A stretch of 64,000 bases of DNA from Candidatus Gastranaerophilales bacterium (GTDB lineage Bacteria; Cyanobacteriota; Vampirovibrionia; Gastranaerophilales; Gastranaerophilaceae): positions 25,392 through 89,391 of the forward strand of contig CALVAM010000005.1 in the NCBI GenBank assembly GCA_944325545.1, read 5' to 3'. The position numbers and the translations under genes were made by a program. The notes beneath the pieces are model-generated. The model did not search any database. It had not been told where the DNA came from and was given only the letters and a program-made list of their open reading frames with translations. Positions 28,530 through 37,374 of the stretch are shown one piece after another. Within the stretch, counting starts at the first letter, position 1. Each line of letters starts with the position of its first letter.

Positions 28530-29033
28530 TTATAAATTCACCTCGCTTATAGCATCAACACTTTCGTCTATTAAACGATTATGTAATTCATAATTATTGT
28601 TTAGCTCATTTATTATATGATTTTTAGCTACTTCAATAGAAGCTTCTGATGCTTTTCTTAATAAATCATTTTTTAAAAGAGCTGTTTTATTTTCTACTAA
28701 TTTTTTTGAATTTTCTTTTATACCATTTGCAAGATTATTTGCGTCTTCTAATATTTTTTCTCCTACTAATTTTGCATTAGTTTTAGATTTTTCTATTATT
28801 TCATCAATTTCTTCTGATAAGTGAGCAACAGTATCCTCAATATTTTTTAAATTTTTTTCAGAATTTTCTTTTTCTGTTTTAGAATCTTCAACCCTTTGTG
28901 TTATTACATTTTTTGCATCATCTAACTTTGTACCCAAGTTAATTTTTCTACAAATAAAGACTATTATTGAGAAAAATATAATAAAATTGAATAAATTAGT
29001 TCTGCTTATGTAATCTAATATTGCACCCAACAT
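28530..29033 (-). CDS. atpF: ATP synthase F0 subunit b
   Basis: One of two stator b-type subunits. The 167 residues have one N-terminal membrane helix (NLFNFIIFFSIIVFICRKINL) then a long charged coiled coil (DAKNVITQRVEDSKTEKENSEKNLKNIEDTV...). It is separated by one base from atpH and 12 bp from the b' gene. Two distinct b subunits forming a heterodimeric stalk is the rule in cyanobacteria and some other lineages. Confidence 0.88.
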   Translation of the reverse strand: MLGAILDYISRTNLFNFIIFFSIIVFICRKINLGTKLDDAKNVITQRVEDSKTEKENSEKNLKNIEDTVAHLSEEIDEIIEKSKTNAKLVGEKILEDANNLANGIKENSKKLVENKTALLKNDLLRKASEASIEVAKNHIINELNNNYELHNRLIDESVDAISEVNL

Positions 29034-29045
29034 TGCTCGACCTTC

Positions 29046-29516
29046 CTAGTGGTATAAAATTTTGTTTACTTTGTCATTATCAAAATATGGAACTTCACTT
29101 CTGTAGCCTAACATTTTTTCTACAATGTCATTTGCCAAATCTGTCATTTTACTTTTCAAACCTTCTTTAGTTTCATTGGATAAATTTTCCAGACCTTGAT
29201 ATGCATTATTAAGTTCATTATTTACTTCTTCTTGAGTGTTGTGAATATAGCTATCTTTTTGTTTTTTATAATCATTTAAAGAATCAATATAAACTAATCT
29301 TGCATCATTTCTAGCATTTGAAATTTTATTATCTCTATCTTCAGACAAAGCTTTAGCCTTATCATTATTAGTTTCTGCATCTTTTAAATTTGAATTAACA
29401 AAATCTTCCCTTTCAGTAACAATTTTTTGAATAGGAGCGTATAAAATTTTGTTCATTAAGTAAACAAAAACAATAAAAGAAACTATTGTAACTAAAAATG
29501 TAGCATTAAATTCCAT
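29046..29516 (-). CDS. atpF2: ATP synthase F0 subunit b'
   Basis: Second b-type stator subunit, 156 residues: one N-terminal membrane helix (FLVTIVSFIVFVYLMNKILYAPI) with the family Pro and the IQKIVTEREDFVNSNLKDAE start of the coiled coil, ending KMLGYRSEVPYFDNDKV. It differs clearly from the neighbouring b (the membrane helix carries NKILYAPIQKIVTERE). It lies between the c and b genes, as in cyanobacterial atpG-type order (symbol by function). Confidence 0.85.
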   Translation of the reverse strand: MEFNATFLVTIVSFIVFVYLMNKILYAPIQKIVTEREDFVNSNLKDAETNNDKAKALSEDRDNKISNARNDARLVYIDSLNDYKKQKDSYIHNTQEEVNNELNNAYQGLENLSNETKEGLKSKMTDLANDIVEKMLGYRSEVPYFDNDKVNKILYH

Positions 29517-29613
29517 TTCTGACCTATTTAGTGGGAGAAATTTTTTTCAAATTGTACTTACTCGTCTCCCTTTCAAATAAATACTTTAGATGTTAGGAGT
29601 TTATAATTTACCC

Positions 29614-29859
29614 CTAGCCCATCATTCCGCATAATTTCATTGCGATAACGAAAGCGTAAATCGCACAAGCTTCAGCCATAGCTGCACCAACTAAGAAGAA
29701 ACCGACTGCTTTACCTGCGATTTCAGGTTGTCTAGAGATTGATTCTAAAAGACCTTTTGTTGCAACCCCAACTCCTAATCCTGCACCTATTGCACCAAAA
29801 CCAATTGCAATACCTGCGCCTAATTGTGCTAAATCTGAAATTGTTTTTACTTCTTCCAT
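29614..29859 (-). CDS. atpE: ATP synthase F0 subunit c
   Basis: Rotor ring proteolipid, 81 residues, two helices joined by the polar loop RQPE (43-46). The ion-binding carboxylate is E63 in the second helix (GAAMAEACAIYAF). The Gln and Ser/Thr companions of sodium-binding c subunits are absent (helix 1 reads GAIGAGLGVGVATKG and A follows E63), which points to proton coupling. The ribosome binding site is AAAAGGAGA. Confidence 0.95.
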   Translation of the reverse strand: MEEVKTISDLAQLGAGIAIGFGAIGAGLGVGVATKGLLESISRQPEIAGKAVGFFLVGAAMAEACAIYAFVIAMKLCGMMG

Positions 29860-29886
29860 TTTAATTCTCCTTTTTTATTTATTTTA

Positions 29887-30585
29887 TTAATGTTGTTCTT
29901 CATTTACTGCTGAAGCTATATAAACTGTTGTTAGCATTGTAAAAACAAGTGCTTGTACACAGGCTACCAAAATTTCAAAAAACATAATCGGTAATGGTAA
30001 GCCCCAAGCACAAATTCCTAATAATGCTGTTATTAAAATTTCTCCTGCTAAAATATTACCAAATAAACGTAGTGCAAGCGTTAGAGGTCTTGTAAATAAT
30101 TCCAAAATTTCAACCAAAGCTGAAATTATTGCAACAAGAGAAAATCCGTGTAAAAAGAATTTGAATTTCTTTTTGATAATCCCTGCTGTAACATAGTAAA
30201 TTAAAACAATTATAGCCAACGCTGCCGTTAGGTTTATGTCATTTGTAGGAGACGCCATTTCTCCGTGTTTTAATTCAATCATTTTTAATGGTAACTGACC
30301 CATTAAATTAGCAGTTACAATAAACAAGAATAATGATGCTATTAACGGAAAATGTTTATTTCCTTCTTTTGGCATCATATTATTTACTAAATCTCTAAAA
30401 TAACCTAAAATCCCTTCTAATATTAATTGTAATCTGTTAGGGAATATTGTAAGATTTCTTGTTGCTATAAAAGATATAACAAGCAAAAATGCCATTGCGG
30501 CCCACATAGTTAAAATCGTATCTGCATTAAAATTTAAACTATGTCCTGCAATAACTTTGTTTACAATCCAATGTCCTTCACTCAT
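29887..30585 (-). CDS. atpB: ATP synthase F0 subunit a
   Basis: Half-channel stator subunit, 232 residues with about five or six membrane helices. The functional Arg lies in the conserved block LFTRPLTLALRLFGNILAGEILI, followed by the last helix VACVQALVFTMLTTVYIASAVNEE. It is the first gene of the ATP synthase series, 64 bp downstream of the DUF2997 gene; no terminator is visible in that gap, so read-through from the Ycf35/Ycf46 genes is possible. Confidence 0.95.
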   Translation of the reverse strand: MSEGHWIVNKVIAGHSLNFNADTILTMWAAMAFLLVISFIATRNLTIFPNRLQLILEGILGYFRDLVNNMMPKEGNKHFPLIASLFLFIVTANLMGQLPLKMIELKHGEMASPTNDINLTAALAIIVLIYYVTAGIIKKKFKFFLHGFSLVAIISALVEILELFTRPLTLALRLFGNILAGEILITALLGICAWGLPLPIMFFEILVACVQALVFTMLTTVYIASAVNEEQH

Positions 30586-30649
30586 TGAATGACCTCTCTC
30601 TTTTCAAGTCGATTTTAGCATAAAAAAATAACTAGTGCAATGAAAAAAA

Positions 30650-30862
30650 TTAATCTAATCTTATTTCTGCGTTTTCTGTATTAAGAACTTCAGAATCGGT
30701 TTCATAATATTCTTGGGATAATTGTGTATCTGTAATTTTTACATCAACAAGTTTTTTTAATACTTCTATGTAGTCCAAACATTTTTTGCCTTTTACTCCA
30801 ATTGTTTCCATTTGAATTTCACCATTTGGCAATAATTTTATTTTCATTTTTTTATCTGACAT
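30650..30862 (-). CDS. DUF2997 family protein
   Basis: Start chosen at ATG (30862), which has GGAGA spaced 8 bp upstream; the longer TTG frame overlaps the preceding gene. The 70-residue protein starts SDKKMKIKLLPNGEIQMETIGVKGKKCLDYIEVLKKLVDV, the DUF2997 pattern (GEV...GVKGxxCL). The C terminus is acidic. In other bacteria DUF2997 occurs next to DUF1257 and AAA ATPase genes, as here. Function is unknown. Confidence 0.8.
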   Translation of the reverse strand: MSDKKMKIKLLPNGEIQMETIGVKGKKCLDYIEVLKKLVDVKITDTQLSQEYYETDSEVLNTENAEIRLD

Positions 30863-30875
30863 TAATTTTCTCCAA

Positions 30876-31424
30876 TTAATCAAGATTTACGGTAAGGACG
30901 ATTGTGTTATCTTCCATAACTTCTTCGTCTTCTATTTCCATATTATTTTCTTTTAATTTATTAACAATACTTAAATATGATTCTTCTTGTACATTAAGTG
31001 TATATTCGGAAGTTAAATCCTCAAATTTTTCTTTTGCATTATCTGATTCAAGACACGAAATTTTCACAAAATAAGGTTTATCATTTTCCATTCTTTCAAA
31101 ATTTAGAACATAACTGTCGATATTACCTGAAATTTGTCCGTATTCATTTTCTGATATGTTTTGTACTCCGTGTTCTTCCAGAGTTTTCATTAATATATTT
31201 TTATCCATAAAAATTGTTTCAAAACTTTTTTCTAAGATATGATTTTGATTAATTACTTGTATATCTTCACAAATGTGCTCTGGATTATTAGAAATATTAT
31301 TATCAAAATCTAAGATTTCATCTTTTAATTCATTATTTATTTCAGCAGCATGAAGTATTCCGGTAGCTAAAGCTCCTACAACCCAAGCTATTGCATATGG
31401 TACGGCAAATACTGTACAAGACAT
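30876..31424 (-). CDS. DUF1257 / Ycf35-like protein
   Basis: The 182-residue protein matches the Ycf35/DUF1257 pattern in outline: an N-terminal hydrophobic segment (VFAVPYAIAWVVGALATGIL, residues 5-24), a middle block with an alternating strand pattern (YVLNFERMENDKPYFVKISC), and a C-terminal ENNMEIEDEEVMEDNTIVLTVNL. Ycf35 is conserved in cyanobacteria and red-algal plastids with no established function. It lies between the Ycf46-like ATPase (14 bp upstream) and DUF2997 (13 bp downstream), all with good ribosome binding sites. Confidence 0.7.
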   Translation of the reverse strand: MSCTVFAVPYAIAWVVGALATGILHAAEINNELKDEILDFDNNISNNPEHICEDIQVINQNHILEKSFETIFMDKNILMKTLEEHGVQNISENEYGQISGNIDSYVLNFERMENDKPYFVKISCLESDNAKEKFEDLTSEYTLNVQEESYLSIVNKLKENNMEIEDEEVMEDNTIVLTVNLD

Positions 31425-31437
31425 ATTTTCTCCTTTT

Positions 31438-33051
31438 TTAAAAATCTAAAGTTCTTCCTCCTCTGCTTAAAGAAACATTTTCTTCATTGGTTTCTTTTTT
31501 GTATTGTTTTAAATTCGAAGTCTTAGTCGCAGAAACTGCCCGAATATTTGCCCAAGATCTTAATGCTAATATTTGTTCTCTTTGAGTCATTGAAAGCGGA
31601 ACAGTATTTGCAATATTTTTTGCTAAGTCTTCAAATTTTAAAGCTCTATTTTCAAAAAATGCATCGCAGAGAGATGAAATAACAACTTGTTCGATTTCTG
31701 ATCCAATAAAACCTTCTGTCATTTTAGCAAGTTCTGAACACAAATTTTTAACTCCAATTATTTCTTTTGCAACGTCTTTATCTTTTAATCTTCGTTCTAA
31801 ATGAAGTTTAAAAATTTCTTTTCTTTCTTGAATAGTAGGTAAATCTACGAAAAAGATTTCATCAAAACGGCCTTTTCTTAATAATTCCGGAGGCAATGAA
31901 CTAATGTTATTAGCTGTTGCAATAACAAATACAGGTGATTCTTTTTCTTGCATCCAAGTCAAGAACTGTCCAAAAATTCTTGAAGAAACTCCGCTATCAC
32001 CATTTGAACCTAAGCCGCTTAAACCTTTTTCAATCTCATCAATCCATAAAATTGATGGAGAGACAGCTTCGGCTGTTGCTAAAGCTCTTCGCATATTTTC
32101 TTCAGAACTTCCAACTAAACCTGAAAAAACTTTACCAAAATCCAGTTTTAAAAGAGGCAATTGCCAAATTGTACTCATCGCTTTTGCAGTGAGACTTTTA
32201 CCACATCCCGGAACTCCTGTTACTAAAACGCCTTTTGGGGCAGGTATACAATATTTTTTCGCCTGTTCTGACCAAGAATTATTTCGTTTTAATAACCAAT
32301 TTTTTAAGTTATCTAAACCTCCAATATCCTTTATTGTATAATTAGATTTTATAAATTCCAGTATTCCGGTCTTTTTTATTACTTGAACTTTTTCCTCTAA
32401 AATTACAGATAAATCTTTTATGCTAATCTTACCGTCATTTACCATGGCAAGAGCAAATGCACTTTCAGCCTCTTGTAAGGTTAATCCTAAAGCCGCTTTA
32501 CATAGTTTATCTTTGTCGTCTTCATTTAAATTAGCTTCTACTGAAGAATTTTGATTAAGCATACTGTCAAGCTTTCCTTTTATTTCTTCTAAATTAGGTA
32601 ACGGAAAATCAAATATTGTAATCTCTTTTTGTAAAGCTTCTGGAATCAATAGTTCAGGTGATATGAAAAATATCGTTTTTCTAACAGTTCCCAATTTTAA
32701 ATCGGGAATAATATCTCTAATTTTTCTGATTACATTATAATCAGGTGTTCTGTTTTTGGGTCCAAAATTTACGTGAAAATCATAAATAATAAAAACGGCA
32801 TCTTTTTCATATCTTCTAATATATTCAAGCATTTTACAAGGGCAAGTTGTATCGGATATTGTTTTACCAATAGTATCATTGAAAAGCCCGTTAGTTTGCG
32901 TCCAAGTAAAAACTTCTCTTGTAATTTTTACTTGTTTTTCATCAGTAACTACTGATTTAATATATTTTGTCGCTCTATCCTCTTCAAAAGTTGTCATGTA
33001 TATCAATGGGAAACGAGCTCTGATTAGATTTGATAATTTATAAGCACACAT
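31438..33051 (-). CDS. Ycf46-like AAA+ ATPase
   Basis: A 537-residue AAA+ protein. The N-terminal 230 residues are the Ycf46-type region (SNLIRARFPLIYMTTFEEDRATKYIKSV, with DAVFIIYDFHVNFGPKN). The ATPase domain starts DIGGLDNLKNWLLKR, with Walker A GVPGCGKS (279-286), Walker B ILWIDEIEKGL (334-344) and a sensor/arginine-finger region RKGRFDEIFFVDLPTIQERKEIF, like FtsH/Cdc48-type modules. Residues after about 500 form a Ser/Lys-rich tail. In cyanobacteria Ycf46 has been linked to carbon uptake regulation; that role cannot apply directly in a non-photosynthetic host. It is cotranscribed with Ycf35/DUF2997. Confidence 0.85.
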   Translation of the reverse strand: MCAYKLSNLIRARFPLIYMTTFEEDRATKYIKSVVTDEKQVKITREVFTWTQTNGLFNDTIGKTISDTTCPCKMLEYIRRYEKDAVFIIYDFHVNFGPKNRTPDYNVIRKIRDIIPDLKLGTVRKTIFFISPELLIPEALQKEITIFDFPLPNLEEIKGKLDSMLNQNSSVEANLNEDDKDKLCKAALGLTLQEAESAFALAMVNDGKISIKDLSVILEEKVQVIKKTGILEFIKSNYTIKDIGGLDNLKNWLLKRNNSWSEQAKKYCIPAPKGVLVTGVPGCGKSLTAKAMSTIWQLPLLKLDFGKVFSGLVGSSEENMRRALATAEAVSPSILWIDEIEKGLSGLGSNGDSGVSSRIFGQFLTWMQEKESPVFVIATANNISSLPPELLRKGRFDEIFFVDLPTIQERKEIFKLHLERRLKDKDVAKEIIGVKNLCSELAKMTEGFIGSEIEQVVISSLCDAFFENRALKFEDLAKNIANTVPLSMTQREQILALRSWANIRAVSATKTSNLKQYKKETNEENVSLSRGGRTLDF

Positions 33052-33076
33052 TTTAACCTTCCTTGTTTAGGTTATT

Positions 33077-33673
33077 TTAGCATTTTTTAATTGGGTATAA
33101 ATCAATCTTTTGAAGTATCTCATCAAAATTACCCATCCCATTTATAAATATAGTACCGTTTTTAGAAAGATTCACTTCTATTTTATTTTTATACTTTTCA
33201 AAGATTTCTTCATTATATCTGTTTGTTAAAAAATGATATCTTTGATTCTTTGAACCACACCAAGGACGAGAATAATCAACTTCGTTTATTTTAAATTCTC
33301 CATCTATAAGTAAATCAATATTCTCTAGTAATTTTTGATTTTTTTCTTCTTTTTTTAAATTTTCAATTAAATCACCCGTAAAGCATAGAACTCCTAATCC
33401 TAATTTCTTGACTTCTTCAGCGATTAATCCTAAAGCTTCAGCCTGTTCAAAAGGTTCCCCGCCTAAAAATGTAACTCCTTCTATTCCTTTTTGAGATTTA
33501 ATATCATCTATAATGTCAAGAATATTGTATAATTTTCCTCCGGAATGCGGCCAAGTATGAACAGCTTGACATCCTTTACAATGTCTTGAACAACCTTGAA
33601 CCCAAATACAATAACGCAGTTTCGGTCCTTCAACTTTGGTTTTTTTTATAATGTTAAAAACTCTTAGTTTCAC
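33077..33673 (-). CDS. Radical SAM activase-like protein (NrdG-type)
   Basis: The 198-residue protein has the 4Fe-4S motif CSRHCKGC (C28, C32, C35) and the activase-like block VTFLGGEPFEQAEALGLIAEEVKKLGLGVLCFTG (GGEPF motif). It resembles NrdG and pyruvate formate-lyase activases, but no nrdD or pflB is adjacent. It overlaps the HhH gene by 4 bp and precedes the Ycf46 ATPase by 26 bp, so it is in the same transcription unit. The substrate is unknown. Confidence 0.8.
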   Translation of the reverse strand: MKLRVFNIIKKTKVEGPKLRYCIWVQGCSRHCKGCQAVHTWPHSGGKLYNILDIIDDIKSQKGIEGVTFLGGEPFEQAEALGLIAEEVKKLGLGVLCFTGDLIENLKKEEKNQKLLENIDLLIDGEFKINEVDYSRPWCGSKNQRYHFLTNRYNEEIFEKYKNKIEVNLSKNGTIFINGMGNFDEILQKIDLYPIKKC

Positions 33674-34443
33674 AAATCTACACTTCTCTCTTTGTTTTTT
33701 TCTATTTTAATTAAACCTTTCATTTTGTTTACGCAGATTAAATTTTCGAGTTGTTTTTGCATATGAGGTTTTAGTTTTAAAAATAGAAAAAAATCATTTG
33801 TATTTTTAAATCCGCCAATTTCTTCTCGTTTTTTTATAATTTTTTTTGACATTACAATACTTATTCCTGGAAGTGCTGTAAGTTCAACTTCTGAACAATT
33901 ATTAATATCTATTTTTTTAGAGTTTTCAAATTTATTTACTAAAGTTTTTGGATTGTATGAATTTATAATTTTATCTTCTAATACAGTGACTTTGTATTTT
34001 CTGCAATCATCTAATAAACCATCATAAGTTTTATTATTATCAAAATTTATACAAAACATATTCCATAAATCTTCAAAACTATGAATTCTGGATTCAATTA
34101 TTCTAAAAGTTCGACTGTTTGAAGAGTCTTTTAAATGTTCTTTGACAGTAATAGAATGTCCATCTCTTCCAAGTCTTATAGAACAATATTTATTTGAAAG
34201 TCTTAAATTTTTCCAAATATCTTGATAAGGATTGAGATAAATTTTTGCAGCTCTAAGGGCGGCTTCTCTTCTCATAATCTTTCCTTCATCAATCAGGCTT
34301 TTTTCTCGAACTTTGCTAATTAGAACGTATCCTCCAACTATTAAGACAGAACATATTATTGCAAACATTGGGTGCATTAAAAATAGGTAGATTATTATCG
34401 CTATTAAGGAAAATGCAAGTCTTAATGAAGAGTATCTGTTCAT
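33670..34443 (-). CDS. Membrane protein with a helix-hairpin-helix domain
   Basis: The 257-residue protein begins with two hydrophobic helices (RLAFSLIAIIIYLFLM and MFAIICSVLIVGGYVLIS), then a helical/strand region of about 120 residues, then a ComEA-type HhH at 175-230 (IDINNCSEVELTALPGISIVMSKKIIKKREEIGGFKNTNDFFLFL). Membrane-anchored DNA-binding is one reading; HhH domains also bind protein. It is the first gene of the Ycf46/Ycf35 set and overlaps the radical SAM gene by 4 bp (ATGA). The ribosome binding site is GGAG. Confidence 0.75.
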   Translation of the reverse strand: MNRYSSLRLAFSLIAIIIYLFLMHPMFAIICSVLIVGGYVLISKVREKSLIDEGKIMRREAALRAAKIYLNPYQDIWKNLRLSNKYCSIRLGRDGHSITVKEHLKDSSNSRTFRIIESRIHSFEDLWNMFCINFDNNKTYDGLLDDCRKYKVTVLEDKIINSYNPKTLVNKFENSKKIDINNCSEVELTALPGISIVMSKKIIKKREEIGGFKNTNDFFLFLKLKPHMQKQLENLICVNKMKGLIKIEKNKERSVDL

Positions 34444-34455
34444 AATTACTCCAAA

Positions 34456-35571
34456 TTAACAAATTGTATATACTTTTCTGTAATATAAACCAATACCTGC
34501 TATTGTTAAAATAATATTCGGCATAAATGCTGCTAAAATTGGACCTAAAGAGCCGGCTTCTCCAAAAGAGATTGATAACGCTCTAATTAAATAATAGGCA
34601 AAAATAATTAAAATGCTGAATAAAAACCCCCTGTTATATCTGACTCTAGGAGGAGTAATCGCTAAAGGAACACCTATAAGAACTAAAACTATTGTGGTCA
34701 AAGGTAATGCAATTTTGTCAAATAAATTTATTCGTAATACATTTTTATTTTCCACATCCGGATTGGCTAAATATTTGCATAGTTGAATAAAATTATATTC
34801 ATTAGCAAGATTACGATTCATTTCTTTAGATAAATCCATTCCAAATTTTATGACAGTGTTGCCAAATAAAGTCGTGTCAAGCGTTTTACCATTGTCAGAT
34901 ACAGTGTATATCGCTCCGTTTTGGAAATCCCAGCCTTCTGGAGTCGTTGAACCTTCTTTAGCTTGGAGTATTTGTATAGTACCGTCCTTTGATGCATCTA
35001 AAACGGTTATATTATGTAATTGTTTGTCTGTACAATCCCCAACATAAAATAAGCGTTTTAAAATTCCATTATCTTTAACTTCTTTGAACGTAAAATTATG
35101 TTTTCCTTCCGGAATATTTTTTTTACTAAAGGCATATAAAGCTAAATCTGTAGATTGTTTTGTCATAATTGGGACGACTGTTTCATTTAGAATGAAACTT
35201 ACGCATGCCATAACGATTGAAAATATAAAAATTGGTTTTGCAATTCTATTAAGTCCTATTCCGCAAGCTCTCATTACAGTTATTTCAGAACTTAAGCTAA
35301 GCCCGTTTAATGTCATTACTGTTGCTAGTAAAACTCCCATTGGAATTGTCATAACAAATACCGCCGGTAAGTGTAAAATTATTATGAGAAACGCTATTTT
35401 GAATGGTATTCCATACATAGAAATTTGTTTGATAAGTGTAATAAATGTATCTGAGGCAAAAATAATTGAGGTAAATACCAATACCCCCATTATAAACATT
35501 TCAATAACCTGCTTAAGAATATATTTATCAAGCATTTTTAAATTTTTTAATTTGTATATAATATTCTTCAT
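34456..35571 (-). CDS. LptF/LptG (YjgP/YjgQ) family permease
   Basis: Inner-membrane component that, with LptB2, powers lipopolysaccharide transport to the outer membrane. The protein has the family layout: two or three N-terminal helices (DKYILKQVIEMFIMGVLVFTS, and ITVMRACGIGLNRIAKPI), a periplasmic beta-jellyroll of about 150 residues (FVGDC, GWDFQNGAIYTV) and three C-terminal helices (IALPLTTIVLVLIGVPLA, RGFLFSILIIFAYYLI, MPNIILTIAGIGLYY). Start uncertain: ATG 35571 or an in-frame TTG four codons earlier. It precedes the HhH gene by 12 bp on the same strand. Its presence supports a diderm cell. Confidence 0.88.
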   Translation of the reverse strand: MKNIIYKLKNLKMLDKYILKQVIEMFIMGVLVFTSIIFASDTFITLIKQISMYGIPFKIAFLIIILHLPAVFVMTIPMGVLLATVMTLNGLSLSSEITVMRACGIGLNRIAKPIFIFSIVMACVSFILNETVVPIMTKQSTDLALYAFSKKNIPEGKHNFTFKEVKDNGILKRLFYVGDCTDKQLHNITVLDASKDGTIQILQAKEGSTTPEGWDFQNGAIYTVSDNGKTLDTTLFGNTVIKFGMDLSKEMNRNLANEYNFIQLCKYLANPDVENKNVLRINLFDKIALPLTTIVLVLIGVPLAITPPRVRYNRGFLFSILIIFAYYLIRALSISFGEAGSLGPILAAFMPNIILTIAGIGLYYRKVYTIC

Positions 35572-35627
35572 CCAATTATTCAAAATTAATGTAGCTCCGA
35601 ATGTATTATACCAAAAAATTATAATAC

Positions 35628-36794
35628 TTATTCAATTTCTTTTAAATATTTTACAAAGTAGGAAGAAATAGCAGGAATAGTACTTACAAATATTAATACA
35701 TTCATAATTCCATATTTTTGAGCGACAGATCCAAGTACGGACATAATAAGAGCTACAAGTCCCCAGCAAAATCCGTTTATAAAACCTGCAACAATACTTT
35801 TGTATTTTGGCATAAGTCTTTGAGCCCAAACCATCGTTACAGGTTGAGCCAACATAGTCGTAAACCCTATTATGAAAAATACCATTAATGATAAAATCGG
35901 AGATGTTTTATAAATAAATCCAAATAATAACATCATAGGAAATGTTGCCCACATTGAAAAATAAATTATAGGTTTTTGTCCTAATCTTTTTTCGATTTTT
36001 GGACTTAAGAAAGAACCAATTGAGCCTGCAAAGACAAATAAGAATAATGCAAATCCAATATAAAATGGAGAATAATTCATTGATTTCCATAAAAACGGTA
36101 GTAGAATACAAGAACTATTAGTAATTAAAGATTTCATTATTGCAATAAGCATTAAATAATTCATTTGTCGATTACCAAGAATTTCTTTAAAAGATTTGAA
36201 AAATTCTTTATGTTCAGGTTTTTTTTCAATTTTCGATAATTTAGGAACAAATAAAAACATTACAGAAGCAAGAAATAGTCCTGCCAATGATGCAAATGGC
36301 AGCATTTCTAATCCTAAGACTTGAGTGATTAATGCGGCTAGTAGAGGGCCAAAAGCAAAGCCTAAAGAACCAAGGCTTATAAAAATTCCCATATTGTCAG
36401 AGCAATTTTTACCTGAAAAATGATTAACAAACCCCATAGCTTGAGGGTGAAAAAAACTTCCGCCAAGGCTTCCTAAAATCATAAAAATAACGAGTATAAA
36501 AATATTTGGTGCTGCAGGAGTTAGTGGAATAAATAGTGATGCTAAAATTACACCCCAAAAGATAAAAAATCGTTTTAGGATATTATCAGCAAAAAATCCA
36601 AATATCGGCTGTAACATAGATGAACATATGTGTGAAATACTTATTATTACAGTCGCAATCGCCATTGTAAAACCTAGCTTTTGTGCTATAAAAGGCATAA
36701 TCGGATTTAAAAAACCACCATAAACATCACAAATTAAATGTGCTGCACAAAGCCAAGTTATTGCATTTTTTGAGTTTTGAAATCCCTTTTCCAT
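35628..36794 (-). CDS. MFS transporter, fosmidomycin-resistance (Fsr)-like
   Basis: The 388-residue protein has 12 predicted membrane segments. The early block ITWLCAAHLICDVYGGFLNPIMPFIAQKLGFTM and GSLGGSFFHPQAMGFVNHFSG are characteristic of the Fsr-type MFS subfamily, which exports fosmidomycin and other compounds; the true substrate here is unknown. The next gene downstream is the LptF/G permease, 57 bp away. It sits at the end of the core operon region, just before accessory DNA. Confidence 0.85.
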   Translation of the reverse strand: MEKGFQNSKNAITWLCAAHLICDVYGGFLNPIMPFIAQKLGFTMAIATVIISISHICSSMLQPIFGFFADNILKRFFIFWGVILASLFIPLTPAAPNIFILVIFMILGSLGGSFFHPQAMGFVNHFSGKNCSDNMGIFISLGSLGFAFGPLLAALITQVLGLEMLPFASLAGLFLASVMFLFVPKLSKIEKKPEHKEFFKSFKEILGNRQMNYLMLIAIMKSLITNSSCILLPFLWKSMNYSPFYIGFALFLFVFAGSIGSFLSPKIEKRLGQKPIIYFSMWATFPMMLLFGFIYKTSPILSLMVFFIIGFTTMLAQPVTMVWAQRLMPKYKSIVAGFINGFCWGLVALIMSVLGSVAQKYGIMNVLIFVSTIPAISSYFVKYLKEIE

Positions 36795-36849
36795 ACAACA
36801 AAATTATATTTCAAACCCAAATTCTCTTCAACTTGGACGAAGATAATAA

Positions 36850-36887
36850 ATGTAAAAGCGGTAATTTAAAAATTATCGCTTTTACAT
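36850..36887. terminator. Long hairpin upstream of the MFS gene
   Basis: An 18-bp inverted repeat (36850-36867 with 36870-36887) with one G-U position and a 2-nt loop. It is not followed by a T run, so it is more likely a regulatory stem or mobile-element remnant than an efficient terminator. Confidence 0.5.
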
Positions 36888-37152
36888 AGATAATATTATT
36901 TCCAAAGTCGAGAATAAAAATCCTAAAGCTCCTATTATTATTATTGTTATTGGGGAATGTGTTAATTTAAATTTAAAAGAAATGATTTATGAGAATTTTG
37001 AAATTGAAGAGGATTATAAAGAGTTAAAAATTGGTGTTGTAGGAACAGAAAATTTTACTAAAAAATTTAGTTTAAAATCTGCAAATAAAAATTGGAAAAC
37101 TATAGATTTAAGTTTTTTGGATGTTATTATTATAAAAATTCCAGTAGTCTGA
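36865..37152 (+). pseudogene. Open frame without a clear start, probable gene remnant
   Basis: In the 580-bp gap between the MFS gene and the first cassette, a plus frame is open from 36865 to a TGA at 37150-37152. Its peptide looks coding: APIIIIVIGECVNLNLKEMI, then YKELKIGVVGTENFTKK and WKTIDLSFLDVIIIKIP. The first ATG is at 36982 (56 codons) and has no ribosome binding site. It is probably the tail of a decayed gene. No relative was recognised. From 37153 to 37320 I see only AT-rich sequence and a phrase TTTGAGTATTT shared with the third cassette copy. Confidence 0.4.
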
Positions 37153-37320
37153 AGGATGCAAACTTTGTACTAAGTATTATAAAATAAAATATTTAAAAAT
37201 TTCTCAAATTTTGTATTTATGGTTTGTAGGTTGTGCGTTTAGTCTAATAATTAATAAGATCAATAAAAATTTTTTTGTTTAAAATGTTACTTTGTTTGAG
37301 TATTTGGGGCTAGTTACAAA

Positions 37321-37349
37321 TTTACAACTATTAAATATTGATGTATAAT
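37321..37349 (+). promoter_or_regulatory. Cassette promoter, copy 1
   Basis: TTTACA (37321-37326) and consensus TATAAT (37344-37349) at exactly 17 bp. The promoter and about 130 bp around it are nearly identical in the three cassettes. Six-base arms GGGCTA and TAGCCC flank it. Confidence 0.75.
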
Positions 37350-37374
37350 AGCCCTATAAAAAGGAGTGTGTGTA

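Noticed and set aside
31904..32341. Plus-strand ORF with Pro-rich sequence
   Set aside because: Antisense to the ATPase core; coding signal belongs to the minus frame.
32773..32955. Antisense ORFs within the Ycf46-like gene
   Set aside because: Shadows of a 537-residue gene with clear AAA+ motifs.
36850..36887. Terminator for the MFS gene
   Set aside because: It lies upstream of the MFS start, not downstream, and has no T run.
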